Shown here: piece after piece, positions 21,366 to 29,795 of the stretch
Numbering within the stretch: the stretch's first letter is position 1
Layout of the letters: every line of letters begins with the position of its first letter
Source: JANRKN01 sp033763435
Lineage (GTDB): Bacteria; Planctomycetota; Phycisphaerae; Phycisphaerales; UBA1924
Reading direction: 5' to 3'
DNA length: 64,000 nucleotides
Assembly (NCBI GenBank): GCA_033763435.1
Contig: JANRKN010000037.1
Location: forward strand, 1 to 64,000
Notes under the pieces: generated by a model
What the model saw: only the letters and a program-made list of their open reading frames with translations
Database searches by the model: none
What the model was told of the DNA's origin: nothing
Made by a program: the position numbers and the translations under genes

Positions 21366-21542
21366 CGCGGCGCGGACCGGCACGCTCGGCGCAGGCCCCC
21401 GAGGCTGCGCACGCGGCACAGATGGATCGACTGAGCCAGTCCCCCCGATCGCTCGTTCGGGAGGTCGCGGCACGCCCCCGTGCGCTCCCGGGTCAACCCG
21501 CGCGCCCGCCCGACCGATGCGGACGTTGAGGTACCGCACCGC

Positions 21543-22733
21543 GTGGGACAGTCGCCCAACAACTCTTCGTCGCGTAGGCCCAACACGTTGGGACTGGACG
21601 ACCGCGCGCTGGAGAAAGTTCTCGGCGTGCTGGATGGGAAAGATCGGCCCTCCAAGCCCGGGCGCGCGTTCCTGCGCTGGCCATTCCGGCGAACGACGGT
21701 GCCGGTGCTGGTCACGCACCCCTCGGGGCAGCAGGTGAGGCTGGACCTTGCGTGCCGGAACCTGTCGCGGGGCGGCATGAGCCTGCTGCACGCGAGCTTC
21801 CTGCACATGGGCACGCGCTGCACGGTGACGCTGCGCGACGGGATGGGGCAGACGCGCGAGATGGAATCGACGGTGGTGCGCTGCCGGCACTGCGCGGGGA
21901 TGATCCACGAGATCGGCGTGCGGTTCGACGAGCCGGTGGACGTGCGCGACTTTGTTCCGGCGGCGCCGCTGGCCGAGCGCTTTGCGCTCGAGGCGGTCGA
22001 TCCGTCCACGCTCGAGGGCCTGGTCGCGTGGTCGGGCGCCGCGGCGATGGATCAGATGATCCTCAAGCACCTGCTGCGCAAGACGCGCCTGACGTTCGTC
22101 GCGGCGGCGACCTTCGCGCAGCCATGGGCCGAGCTGATGAGCGTGCTCAGGGGCGCGCGCGTGATCCTGATTGACGACGCGGGGCCTCAGTCGGATGTGG
22201 TGGGGCAGATCCGCGCGATACGGGGTGCGCGCATCAGCGCGCCGATCATCGTCCTGACCTTCGATCGGGGCCAGCTCTCGCGTCAGCGCCTCGCGCAGGT
22301 GCCGGCGGATGAGTTCCTTGCCAAGCCCCTGACCGAGGAGCGGCTGCTCCGCGCGCTGGGCGAGTTTCTCGTGCTGGGGCGCGCGAGCGATGCGTCCGCC
22401 GCCGAGCCCGCGCTGCGCTCGGCCGCGAGGGAGCATCTCGAGAGCTTCGCCTCGGAGCTTTCGCGCGCGATCGAGGACCTCGAGCGCCTGATGCAGAGCG
22501 CCGACGCGATCGGCGCGTTTGCTTCGTGCCAGGCGCTCAAGGGTACCGCGGCGTGCCTGGGCTTCACGAGCATCGCGCGGCTCGCCGACCGGGCTGGCGC
22601 GGCGGTCGCTTCGGCGATGAGCGTGCCCGCGGCGAGCGAAGAGCTCCGCGCGCTGGTCCGCGACTGTCAGCGCGTGCGCGGGCAACTGCCCGCCAGTGAT
22701 TCGGATTCGATCACGCAGGAGAAGGCGTCATGA
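21543..22733 (+). CDS. PilZ domain protein with receiver-like and HPt-like domains
   Basis: This 396-residue cytoplasmic signalling protein has three parts. Residues ~40-140 form a PilZ-like domain: RWPFRR supplies an RxxxR-like pair and CRNLSRGGMSLL the D/NxSxxG motif, implying cyclic-di-GMP binding. Residues ~165-280 resemble a receiver domain, with VILIDDAG, IIVLTFD and FLAKPL keeping Asp, Thr and Lys-Pro, but no acidic pair at the first strand. Residues ~290-380 look like an HPt helical bundle, but the phosphoacceptor motif reads CQALKGTAACLG, with Gln330 where His is needed. It is the paralogue of, and overlaps (ATGA), the next gene. The GTG start at 21543 is uncertain; GAGG lies 12 bases before it. 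Confidence 0.7.
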   Translation: MGQSPNNSSSRRPNTLGLDDRALEKVLGVLDGKDRPSKPGRAFLRWPFRRTTVPVLVTHPSGQQVRLDLACRNLSRGGMSLLHASFLHMGTRCTVTLRDGMGQTREMESTVVRCRHCAGMIHEIGVRFDEPVDVRDFVPAAPLAERFALEAVDPSTLEGLVAWSGAAAMDQMILKHLLRKTRLTFVAAATFAQPWAELMSVLRGARVILIDDAGPQSDVVGQIRAIRGARISAPIIVLTFDRGQLSRQRLAQVPADEFLAKPLTEERLLRALGEFLVLGRASDASAAEPALRSAAREHLESFASELSRAIEDLERLMQSADAIGAFASCQALKGTAACLGFTSIARLADRAGAAVASAMSVPAASEELRALVRDCQRVRGQLPASDSDSITQEKAS

Positions 22734-23740
22734 CGAGCCCGACGGGTCCGAACAGCCGCAACGTGCAGTCCGCGGGGCGGGTGAACTCGCTGGGCGTGGG
22801 CCAGGCCGCGCTCGACGCGCTGATCAAGAAGCTCGAGACACCCGCGCCCGGCGCGGGCAAGCACGACGCGAAGGTCCGCCGGCAGTACATCCGCTGGCCC
22901 TTCCGCAAGGAGTCGATTACGCTGCGCGTCAGCGGGCCGACGTGGGCCGGCATGGGCTCGGCCGAGGTTCAGGTGCGCGTCGCGTGCCGGAACATCTCCA
23001 AGGGCGGGATGAGCGTGCTGCACAACTCGTTCCTGCACACGGGCACGCGCCTGGTCGTCGAGCTTCCGCCTCCGCCCGGCGCGCCCGAGGACGAGCCGCC
23101 GCGCCTGATCCCCGCGCAGATCGTCCGCTGCCAGCACCGCGGGGGCGTGGTGCACGAGCTGGGCATCAAGTTCGATGAGCAGCTGGACGTCCGCGTGTTC
23201 GTCGAGCGGGATCCGTTCGATCAGCGCTTCAGCGTCGAGGCGCTGGACCTCACGCGCGTCATGGGCACGCTGGTCCACGTCACGCGCAGCCCGCTCGAGC
23301 AGCGTGCGGTCGAGTCGGCGCTCAAGGGTGCGCGGGTGCGGATCCGTGCGTTCGCGACGGCCGAGGACGCCGCGGCGTTCAACTGGCTGGGCCTCGCGCC
23401 CGCGGGCAATGCCGACCCGTCCGAGCAGGCGGTGCTCGTCTGCGATCTGGACACCGAAGGCTCCGGCCCCGCCGACGTGCTGAGCGCGCTGTGCATGAAC
23501 GGGTTCAACGGCGGGCGACCCGGGCCGCTGATTGTCCTGTGCGAGGACACGGGCCTGGAAACGCGCCGAAAGATCGCGACGCTGCTGAGCTCACGCCGGA
23601 GCCAGCGCTGCGATGAGCCGGCGATTTTCCTTGTGAAGCCGATCGAGCCTCAGAAGCTCGTCAAGGCCGTGGCGGAGTGTCTGCTCACGATGCCGCCCGA
23701 GGAACAGCCCAAGGGCAAGGGCGGCAAGCACGCGGCCTGA
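22730..23740 (+). CDS. PilZ domain protein with receiver-like domain
   Basis: This 336-residue paralogue of the preceding gene lacks the HPt-like module. The PilZ-like part (residues ~50-160) has YIRWPFRK and CRNISKGGMSVLHNSFLHTGTR, nearly the same as the neighbour, followed by QIVRCQHRGGVVHELGIKFDE, also shared. Residues ~185-320 form a receiver-like domain with VLVCDLDTEG, IVLCEDTG and IFLVKPI, preserving the Asp and Lys-Pro positions. A Lys/Gly-rich tail ends the protein. The ATG overlaps the previous stop, so the two are made together and may form a hetero-oligomer. There is no output domain beyond PilZ, which suggests an adaptor. Cyclic-di-GMP binding is inferred from the motif. Confidence 0.75.
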   Translation: MTSPTGPNSRNVQSAGRVNSLGVGQAALDALIKKLETPAPGAGKHDAKVRRQYIRWPFRKESITLRVSGPTWAGMGSAEVQVRVACRNISKGGMSVLHNSFLHTGTRLVVELPPPPGAPEDEPPRLIPAQIVRCQHRGGVVHELGIKFDEQLDVRVFVERDPFDQRFSVEALDLTRVMGTLVHVTRSPLEQRAVESALKGARVRIRAFATAEDAAAFNWLGLAPAGNADPSEQAVLVCDLDTEGSGPADVLSALCMNGFNGGRPGPLIVLCEDTGLETRRKIATLLSSRRSQRCDEPAIFLVKPIEPQKLVKAVAECLLTMPPEEQPKGKGGKHAA

Positions 23741-23765
23741 GGCAGCGGCGAACACAACCGACAAG

Positions 23766-23840
23766 GGCGACCGACGGGACTCGAACCCGCGACCCCGAGG
23801 ATCACAACCTCGTGCTCTAACCAACTGAGCTACGGCCGCC
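23766..23840 (-). tRNA. tRNA-His (GTG anticodon)
   Basis: Read on the minus strand, the sequence folds as a full cloverleaf. The acceptor stem is GCGGCCG/CGGTCGC (one G-U), the D stem GCTC/GAGC, the anticodon stem CGAGG/CCTCG around TTGTGAT (anticodon GTG), and the T arm GCGGG-TTCGAGT-CCCGT. An encoded G at -1 (23840) faces a C discriminator at 23766, the identity pair of bacterial tRNA-His. The CCA end is not encoded, so a CCA-adding enzyme is required; a gene of that family is present at 31925. Confidence 0.97.
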
Positions 23841-24338
23841 ATCTTCGCGCCCGCGCTCTGCACGCGGGGCCCTGACGATAGAACCCTCCCCGCCCGGAAT
23901 CGACACGCCCCGCCCGCGGCCCTCACCTCCAGGGTCTGGCGCCGCGAGCGCCGTGGGCGCGGCCGAGGACGCCCAACCTCCGCGTGCGGAGGGGCTTAGA
24001 CGACCCTCGCGTCGGGGGAGCTCCCCCAATCAGTCGAAATACGCATAAACAGGTCTTGAATAGGACGAAGGCTTGGACTAGGCTCGGCATGGGTACGGGG
24101 CCGGATGTTCACGCCCGCGTCGGGGCCGGGCCGATGTTCCGATCCCCGCCGATCGAGGGCATTGTGGGGCTGCACGTCCGGTGGACGCGCGGTTTCGCAA
24201 GGCCCGCGGCCAAGTTGCGGGGTAACGTGCCGACTCACGCCGGCTCATCCCGGCGCCGACGAGTGATGAAGGTGGGGCGTTGGTGATGGGGCGATGAAGG
24301 CGGCGGGAGCGGTGGGGCAGGGCAGATCGGAGCCAGTC
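23841..24338. other. Gene-free region between tRNA-His and pckA
   Basis: No coding region is convincing in these ~500 bases. They hold the leftward promoter of tRNA-His (not recognised), a tight hairpin CCTCCG-CGTG-CGGAGG at 23977-23992, a perfect 14-base palindrome GGGGGAGCTCCCCC at 24014-24027, and a weak -35/-10 pair near 24056. A G-rich leader follows upstream of pckA. The ~280-base leader downstream of that promoter candidate is long for this window and could carry regulation. Confidence 0.4.
24056..24084 (+). promoter_or_regulatory. Weak sigma-70-like promoter candidate upstream of pckA
   Basis: TTGAAT and TAGGCT are separated by 17 bases in a locally AT-richer stretch. The -10 element matches the consensus at only three positions, so this is a candidate only. 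Confidence 0.25.
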
Positions 24339-25934
24339 ATGCGCAAGACCCTCACGGACCTGAATCTCTCAGTGGAGCGTGTCGTCGCCAACGCGTCGAC
24401 CGCGGAACTGATCGAGCGTGCGATCGCCAACGGTGAGGGGCGTCTTGCGTCCAACGGCGCGCTGGTCTGCATGACCGGCGACCGCACGGGCCGCTCGCCC
24501 AAGGACAAGTACCTCGAGGATGAGCCGGAGATTCACTCGGACATCTGGTGGGGCAAGATCAATCAGCCCGTCAAGAGTGAGGTGTTCGAGTTCGCGCTCG
24601 ACGCGGCGGTGTCGCACCTGAACTCGCGTCCGAAGCTGTACACGTTCGACGGCTATGTGGGCGCCGACGCGCGCTATCGGTTAGGTGTCCGCGTGGTCGC
24701 TGAGCAGGCCTGGCACGCGCTGTTCTGCCAGACGCTGTTCATCCGCCCGGGCTCGAAGGCCGCCGGGCCGCAATCGGGCCCCTTCAAGCACGACTGGACC
24801 GTGATCAACGCGGGCCGTCGGCGCCTGACGAAAGCCGAGATGGACCGCTACGGGCTCAAGAGCCCCGTGCTGATCGTCCAGAGCCTCACCCGCAAGACCG
24901 TCGTGATCCTCGGCTCGGAATACGCGGGCGAGATGAAGAAGTCGATCTTCTACGCGATGAACTACGACCTGCCCAAGGTCGGCGTCTTCCCGATGCACTG
25001 CTCGGCGAACGTCGACAAGGACGGGTCCAACGCCGCGCTGTTCTTCGGGCTCTCCGGCACGGGCAAGACGACCCTGTCTGCTGACCCCAACCGCGCGCTG
25101 ATCGGCGACGACGAGCACGGCTGGTCCTCCGAGGGCATCTTCAACTTCGAGGGCGGGTGCTACGCCAAGTGCATCAAGCTCACCAAGGCGGGCGAGCCCG
25201 AGATCTGGGATGCGATCCGCTTCGGGTCGGTCCTTGAGAACACCGCCATCGACCCCGCGACGCGCGTGCCCGACTACGACAGCGCGAAGTTCACGGAGAA
25301 CACCCGCGTCACGTACCCCGTCGACTTCATCAACAACGCCGTGATCCCGTCCGTCGGCGGGCACCCGCGCAGCGTGATCTTCCTCACGGCCGACGCCTAC
25401 GGCGTGCTGCCGCCGGTCGCGCGCCTCACGCCCGAGCAGGCGATGTACTACTTCATCAACGGGTACACCTCCAAGCTCGCGGGCACCGAGGCGGGCGTCA
25501 CGGAGCCCCAGCCCAACTTCTCCGCGTGCTTCGGCGCGCCGTTCATGCCCAGGCCCCCCAAGGTCTACGCCGAGATGCTCTCTGAGCGCATCCGCAAGCA
25601 CAACGCGAGCGTTTATCTGCTCAACACCGGCTGGTCGGGCGGGCCCTATGGCGTCGGCTCGCGCTTCAAGCTCGCGTACACCCGCGCGATGGTCACCGCG
25701 ATCCTCAACGGCTCACTCAAGACCGCGGAGACCGTGACCGACCCCGTCTTCGGCCTGCACGTGCCCAAGCACGTCCACGGCGTGCCCGACGAGGTCCTCA
25801 TGCCGCGGAACACGTGGAAGGACCAGAGCGCCTACGACGCCGCGGCCAAGAAGCTCGCCCACCTGTTCCGAGAGAACGACGCCCAGTTCGAGATGCCCGA
25901 CGCCGTCCGCGCCGCCGGGCCCAAGCAGGGCTGA
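24339..25934 (+). CDS. pckA: Phosphoenolpyruvate carboxykinase (ATP)
   Basis: This enzyme decarboxylates oxaloacetate to PEP with ATP, the first committed step of gluconeogenesis. The 531 residues match the ATP-type family. GDRTGRSPKDKY near the N-terminus is the substrate-binding block, GLSGTGKTTLSAD is the kinase-type P-loop, LIGDDEHGW carries the metal-binding Asp pair, and NTGWSGGPYGVG is the C-terminal adenine-site region. The ATG was chosen because GGAG lies just upstream and the conserved sequence begins shortly after; an upstream in-frame start at 24294 would add 15 unlikely residues. Two GC hairpins follow the stop, and triosephosphate isomerase is the next gene. Confidence 0.96.
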   Translation: MRKTLTDLNLSVERVVANASTAELIERAIANGEGRLASNGALVCMTGDRTGRSPKDKYLEDEPEIHSDIWWGKINQPVKSEVFEFALDAAVSHLNSRPKLYTFDGYVGADARYRLGVRVVAEQAWHALFCQTLFIRPGSKAAGPQSGPFKHDWTVINAGRRRLTKAEMDRYGLKSPVLIVQSLTRKTVVILGSEYAGEMKKSIFYAMNYDLPKVGVFPMHCSANVDKDGSNAALFFGLSGTGKTTLSADPNRALIGDDEHGWSSEGIFNFEGGCYAKCIKLTKAGEPEIWDAIRFGSVLENTAIDPATRVPDYDSAKFTENTRVTYPVDFINNAVIPSVGGHPRSVIFLTADAYGVLPPVARLTPEQAMYYFINGYTSKLAGTEAGVTEPQPNFSACFGAPFMPRPPKVYAEMLSERIRKHNASVYLLNTGWSGGPYGVGSRFKLAYTRAMVTAILNGSLKTAETVTDPVFGLHVPKHVHGVPDEVLMPRNTWKDQSAYDAAAKKLAHLFRENDAQFEMPDAVRAAGPKQG

Positions 25935-25948
25935 ACCCGAACTCCAAC

Positions 25949-25989
25949 CCGCCCGTGCGAAGGCCTTCCTTTGGGCCGAACACGGGCGG
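25949..25989 (+). terminator. Stem-loop after pckA
   Basis: CCGCCCGTG (25949-25957) pairs perfectly with CACGGGCGG (25981-25989) around a 23-base loop that itself contains GGCC/GGCC. It begins 14 bases after the pckA stop. There is no T tract, so termination is inferred from position. Confidence 0.5.
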
Positions 25990-26010
25990 ATTCTGAGCAC
26001 TCCTCTGTCC

Positions 26011-26046
26011 GACCCCGCGGCTGGAAACCCCGCGGGGTCGGCGTGT
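26011..26046 (+). terminator. Second hairpin between pckA and tpiA
   Basis: GACCCCGCGG (26011-26020) pairs perfectly with CCGCGGGGTC (26030-26039) around a 9-base loop, followed by GGCGTGTTT. The stem is very stable but the T run is short. Together with the hairpin at 25949 it probably ends the pckA transcript. Confidence 0.6.
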
Positions 26047-26142
26047 TTCAGAGACACGAACGCCCAAAAAAGCCCGACAATCTCCGCCCCCACGCCGCCC
26101 CGCGCCCGTGACTCTCACTCACCCAACTTCTAGGATTCACCC

Positions 26143-26931
26143 ATGAGCGACCGCAAGCCCTTCATCGGCGGCAACTGGAAGATGAACACCAACCGCGCCA
26201 CCGCCGCGGAACTCACCCGCGGGGTCATCGACGGCCTGCTCCGCGTCGAGGGCGTTGAGGTCGCCGTCTTCCCGCCCTTCCCCTATCTCCTCAGCGTCGG
26301 CGGCATCCTCCGCGACCGCGGCTCGCTCATCAAGCTCGGCGCACAGGACGTCTACTTCGAGCCCGATGGCGCCTTCACCGGCGAAGTCTCCATCCCCATG
26401 CTCAAGGACTGCGGCGTGCAGGTCGTCCTCGTGGGCCACTCCGAGCGCCGCCACGTCATCAAGGAAAACGACGAGCTCCTCAACCGCAAGCTCCGCGCCG
26501 TGCTCGACTCGGGCCTCGAAGCGATCCTCTGCGTGGGCGAGACGCTCGAGCAGCGGCTCTACGGCGAGACCGACACCGTCAACCAGCACCAGGTCAAGAC
26601 CGCCCTCGCCGATGTCTCCGCCGACCACCTCGAACGCCTGACCATCGCCTACGAACCCGTCTGGGCGATCGGCACGGGCAAGACGGCCAACGCGTCGGAC
26701 GCGCAGGACGCGCACGCGAAGATCCGCCGGCTCGTCGCGGGCCTGTACAACTGGGAAATCGCCGGGCGCATGCGCATTCAGTACGGCGGCTCGCTCAAGC
26801 CCGCGAACGCGGCCGAGCTTTTCCAGCAGCCCGACGTCGACGGCGGCCTGATCGGCGGCGCCGCCCTCAAGGCCGCGGACTTTGTGTCCATCGTCCGCGC
26901 CGCGTCCGCGCAGGCCAAGACGAAGGCCTGA
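26143..26931 (+). CDS. tpiA: Triosephosphate isomerase
   Basis: This glycolytic and gluconeogenic enzyme interconverts dihydroxyacetone phosphate and glyceraldehyde 3-phosphate. The 262 residues are normal length. GGNWKMN (residues ~6-12) carries the active-site Asn and Lys, LVGHSERR the electrophilic His, YEPVWAIGTGK the catalytic Glu and flexible loop 6, and IQYGGSLKPAN the phosphate-binding end. AGGA precedes the ATG at moderate spacing. It follows pckA in the same direction, grouping two gluconeogenic genes, but hairpins between them suggest separate promoters. Confidence 0.97.
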   Translation: MSDRKPFIGGNWKMNTNRATAAELTRGVIDGLLRVEGVEVAVFPPFPYLLSVGGILRDRGSLIKLGAQDVYFEPDGAFTGEVSIPMLKDCGVQVVLVGHSERRHVIKENDELLNRKLRAVLDSGLEAILCVGETLEQRLYGETDTVNQHQVKTALADVSADHLERLTIAYEPVWAIGTGKTANASDAQDAHAKIRRLVAGLYNWEIAGRMRIQYGGSLKPANAAELFQQPDVDGGLIGGAALKAADFVSIVRAASAQAKTKA

Positions 26932-26943
26932 ACCAAGGCCGGG

Positions 26944-27112
26944 CCAGTAGTGAGTAGCCAGTAGCCAGTGGGGCGAGCGCACGCGGTGTGCTGTTCCGCG
27001 ACGAACGCCACTCTGAGATCGCACCTCGCAGCACTCACCCAGAGCATCACGCTTCGCGGGCGGCTCGCTGCTTCCCACTGGCCATTGGCCACTCCCCACT
27101 GGCCCCAGCACT
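26944..27112. repeat. Repeat-rich leader of glyQS with inverted GCCAGTGGGG/CCCCACTGGC arms
   Basis: The segment starts with CCAGTAGTGAGTAGCCAG and repeats of GTAGCCAGT, and ends with a copy of a CCACTGGCC-type repeat at 27073-27105. GCCAGTGGGG (26964-26973) is a perfect inverted match of CCCCACTGGC (27094-27103), so the leader could form a long stem enclosing ~120 bases. A 33-base stretch at 53878-53910 matches 27073-27105 at all but four positions. Confidence 0.55.
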
Positions 27113-27156
27113 CCCGCATACCCTCCTTCTTCACCAGCTTTTCCACGGAGTTCCCG

Positions 27157-28713
27157 ATGTCCGACGCGGCTTCGAACGTCAAGAGCATGGACGCGATCAT
27201 GGCCCTCTGCAAGCGCCGAGGGTTCGTCTATCAGGCCTCGGACATCTACGGCGGAATCAACGGCTTCTGGGACTACGGCCCCCTCGGCGCCCAGCTCAAG
27301 AAGAACCTCCGCGACGCCTGGTGGCAGGACATGATCCTCAACCCCTGCTGGGGCCGAAAGGGTCCCGGCGGCCAGCGCGTCCAGTGCGTCCCCCTCGAAA
27401 CCTGCATCATCCAGCACCCCAAAGTCTGGGAAGCCTCGGGACACGTCGGCGGATTCAACGACCCCATGGTCGACTGCAAAGAGACCAAGGGCCGCTATCG
27501 CTACGACCACGTGATGGTCTACGTCCCCGAGTCGGGCGACCCCGGCGACAAGCCCGTCTTCGCCTACGTGGGCGACCAGCCCAGCGAAGCCAAGCAGAAG
27601 AAAAAGGCCGAGAAGACCTTCGGCGCGATCAAGAGCGTCGCGCTCTCCTCGCTGCCCCGCCCGTGGGATCGCGTCATCGGCCCCGATGCCGAGAAGCCCG
27701 GCACGCTCACCGAGCCGCGGATGTTCAACCTGATGTTCGACACCATCCCGGGCGCGATCCGCGATGAGGCCAACAAGGCCTATCTCCGCCCCGAGACCGC
27801 GCAGGGCGTCTTCCTCCACTTCAAGAACGTCGTCGACTCCTCGCGCGTGAAGATCCCCTTCGGCATCGGCAACACGGGCCGCAGCTTCCGCAACGAGGTC
27901 ACGCCGCGCAACTTCACCTTCCGCTCCCGCGAGTTCGAGCAGGCCGAGCTCGAGTTCTTCTGCCATCCCAGCGAGAGCCGCGACTGGTACGTCTTCTGGC
28001 GCGACTTCCGCATGGACTGGTGGAAGTCCATCGGCCTCGCGGGCGAGAACCTGATCCTCCGCGAGCACGACAAGGACGAGCTCTCGCACTACTCCGTCGG
28101 CACCAGCGACGTGGAGTACCGCTTCCCCTTCACCGCGCCGGGCTTCGGCGAGCTCGAAGGCATCGCCCACCGTGGCGACTACGACCTCACCCAGCACCAG
28201 ACCCACAGCAAGGTCAAGCTCGACTACTTCGACACGACCCGCGGCGAAACCCTGCCCAACGGCGGAAAGAAGGGCGAGCGCTACATCCCGCACTGCATCG
28301 AGCCCGCCGCCGGCCTCGACCGCGGTGCGCTCGCGCTCATCTGCGAGGGCTACACCGTCGACCCCGCGCGCCCGAGCCCCGAGTTCCTCAAGCTCCACCC
28401 CCGCATCGCGCCCATCAAGGCCGCGGTCTTTCCGCTCGTCGCCAAGGACGGCATGCCCGAGGTGGGCGAGCGCCTCGCCGACGAGCTCTTCAAGAAGTTC
28501 GGGCGCATGGGCTTCGTCGAGTTCGACGAGAAGCAGTCCATCGGCAAGCGCTACGCCCGCATGGACGAGGCCGGCTGCCCCTTCTGCTTCACCGTCGACG
28601 GCGACACCCTCAAGGACCAGACCGTCACCCTCCGCGACCGCGACACAGGCCAGCAGCAGCGCATCGCGCTCGACAAGGTCAGCACGTTCGTGAGCGAGAA
28701 GCTCGGGCTCTGA
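27157..28713 (+). CDS. glyQS: Glycyl-tRNA synthetase, single-chain (dimeric) type
   Basis: This class II synthetase charges tRNA-Gly. The single chain of 518 residues is the archaeal/eukaryotic-like homodimer type, not the two-subunit GlyQ/GlyS enzyme. MALCKRRGFVYQASDIYGG and GFWDYGPLGAQLKKN open the protein. RPETAQGVFLHFKN, PFGIGNTGRSFRNEVTPR and FRSREFEQAELEFF are motif 2 and surroundings, and GLDRGALALI is motif 3. The C-terminal anticodon-binding domain begins at HPRIAPIKAAVFPL. The ATG at 27157 has GGAG upstream. A repeat-rich ~225-base leader separates it from tpiA. The next gene starts 3 bases after its stop. Confidence 0.96.
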   Translation: MSDAASNVKSMDAIMALCKRRGFVYQASDIYGGINGFWDYGPLGAQLKKNLRDAWWQDMILNPCWGRKGPGGQRVQCVPLETCIIQHPKVWEASGHVGGFNDPMVDCKETKGRYRYDHVMVYVPESGDPGDKPVFAYVGDQPSEAKQKKKAEKTFGAIKSVALSSLPRPWDRVIGPDAEKPGTLTEPRMFNLMFDTIPGAIRDEANKAYLRPETAQGVFLHFKNVVDSSRVKIPFGIGNTGRSFRNEVTPRNFTFRSREFEQAELEFFCHPSESRDWYVFWRDFRMDWWKSIGLAGENLILREHDKDELSHYSVGTSDVEYRFPFTAPGFGELEGIAHRGDYDLTQHQTHSKVKLDYFDTTRGETLPNGGKKGERYIPHCIEPAAGLDRGALALICEGYTVDPARPSPEFLKLHPRIAPIKAAVFPLVAKDGMPEVGERLADELFKKFGRMGFVEFDEKQSIGKRYARMDEAGCPFCFTVDGDTLKDQTVTLRDRDTGQQQRIALDKVSTFVSEKLGL

Positions 28714-28716
28714 TCC

Positions 28717-29433
28717 ATGCTGCCGATCCGCCGGGAACCGCTGAGCGCCGACGACCGCACGACGCTCGGGCGGATCTTGGCCGTCGATCAGGCTCTGTCG
28801 CTCCCGGGGCTGAGCGTGCGGTCGATCGCGCTGCGTGTGCTGGTCTTCGCGGGCGGCTCGGCACTCGTTTGGTTCGGCATCACCGCGTTCGTCGGCAGCG
28901 TGGGCTCGGGCCCCGCGGGGCCGCTGGGCGTCGCGATGATCATCGTCGGCGTGCTGCTGTTGCTCCTCACACTGATCTGGCCCAGCAAACCCCGCACGCT
29001 CACGATGACGCCTTCGCCCTCGATGGATCAGGCCGCGCGCGCAATGCTCGATTCAGGCGAGGCGATCATCGCCGAGGTGGTCTGCGACGCGGCGTGGACG
29101 ATGCCCGACGAGTACCCCGACCCCGGCCTGCCGCGCGTGCTTGTGCGCCTCGCGCCCGATCAGTTCATGCTCTTGCCCGAAGCGCCCGCGATCGACGGGC
29201 CCGACGGCGGGCCGTACCACATCCCCGCGCGCTCGGACCTGTACCTCTCCGCGCTGCCCGAGCACGAGCCGTGGATCCTGCACAGCCATGCGCACCGCGG
29301 CGCCGAGCGCCTGCCGCTGCGCGAGGATCTGCTCAAGCTCTCCGAAGCGGAGGCCGACAACAGCCTCGAAGAGTTCCGCGCGTACACGCGCGCCGAGCTT
29401 CCCGAGCGCTGGCGCGCGATCGTGAGCGCGTGA
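28717..29433 (+). CDS. Membrane protein of unknown function
   Basis: This 238-residue protein is not recognised. After ~40 soluble residues it has two close transmembrane helices (~42-60, IALRVLVFAGGSALVWFGI, and ~70-90, GVAMIIVGVLLLLLTLI), followed by a soluble C-terminal ~150 residues with mixed alpha/beta character and many acidic residues. No catalytic motif was seen. It starts 3 bases after glyQS, so it is probably co-transcribed, and it converges with the minus-strand gene at 29440; the two stop codons lie within one 14-base inverted repeat. Confidence is high that it is a gene and nil for function. Confidence 0.7.
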   Translation: MLPIRREPLSADDRTTLGRILAVDQALSLPGLSVRSIALRVLVFAGGSALVWFGITAFVGSVGSGPAGPLGVAMIIVGVLLLLLTLIWPSKPRTLTMTPSPSMDQAARAMLDSGEAIIAEVVCDAAWTMPDEYPDPGLPRVLVRLAPDQFMLLPEAPAIDGPDGGPYHIPARSDLYLSALPEHEPWILHSHAHRGAERLPLREDLLKLSEAEADNSLEEFRAYTRAELPERWRAIVSA

Positions 29434-29439
29434 GGTGCC

Positions 29440-29778
29440 TCACGGCCCCGTGCGCTCAGGATCCGGAAAGTCCCGCTCCAGCGCGCTGACGAAATCGGTC
29501 ACCATGCTGTAGACGGGCCGATGAAGCTGCTCGACCGTGCCGTCGCGCGTCGCGACGAGCGAGAACGCGCGATCGAGCTGCGCGAGGTCGGTCGTCGAGA
29601 CGACGCAATGAAACTCGCCCAGGCCCGCCGGGCCGAAGCCGAACTTCCGCCGCGCGAGCGTCCAACTCTGGATCCGCCCCTGATCCTTCAGGTGGTCGAG
29701 GTACCGCTTCAGGTGCCCGGCGAACTCCAGGTCCTTGTGCGATTCCTTCAGATTGAACCACATGTGGTAGTGATTCAC
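29440..29778 (-). CDS. Small conserved-looking protein of unknown function
   Basis: This 112-residue cytoplasmic protein begins MNHYHMWFNLKESHKDLEF, then KRYLDHLKDQGRIQSWTLARRKFGFG and GEFHCVVSTTDLAQLDRAF. The alternating beta-alpha pattern resembles a dimeric ferredoxin-like (alpha/beta barrel) fold such as DUF6614-type proteins, but this is only a resemblance. It lies 17 bases downstream of upp on the same strand, so it is probably the last gene of the upp transcript. No catalytic residues were recognised. Confidence 0.65.
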   Translation of the reverse strand: MNHYHMWFNLKESHKDLEFAGHLKRYLDHLKDQGRIQSWTLARRKFGFGPAGLGEFHCVVSTTDLAQLDRAFSLVATRDGTVEQLHRPVYSMVTDFVSALERDFPDPERTGP

Positions 29779-29795
29779 GTCGCGGGCCTTTCTCG

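Noticed and set aside
24014..24027. Perfect palindrome GGGGGAGCTCCCCC
   Set aside because: It is short and lacks a neighbouring T tract or a recognisable regulator site; palindromes of this length are expected in GC-rich DNA. It is recorded only within the gap description.
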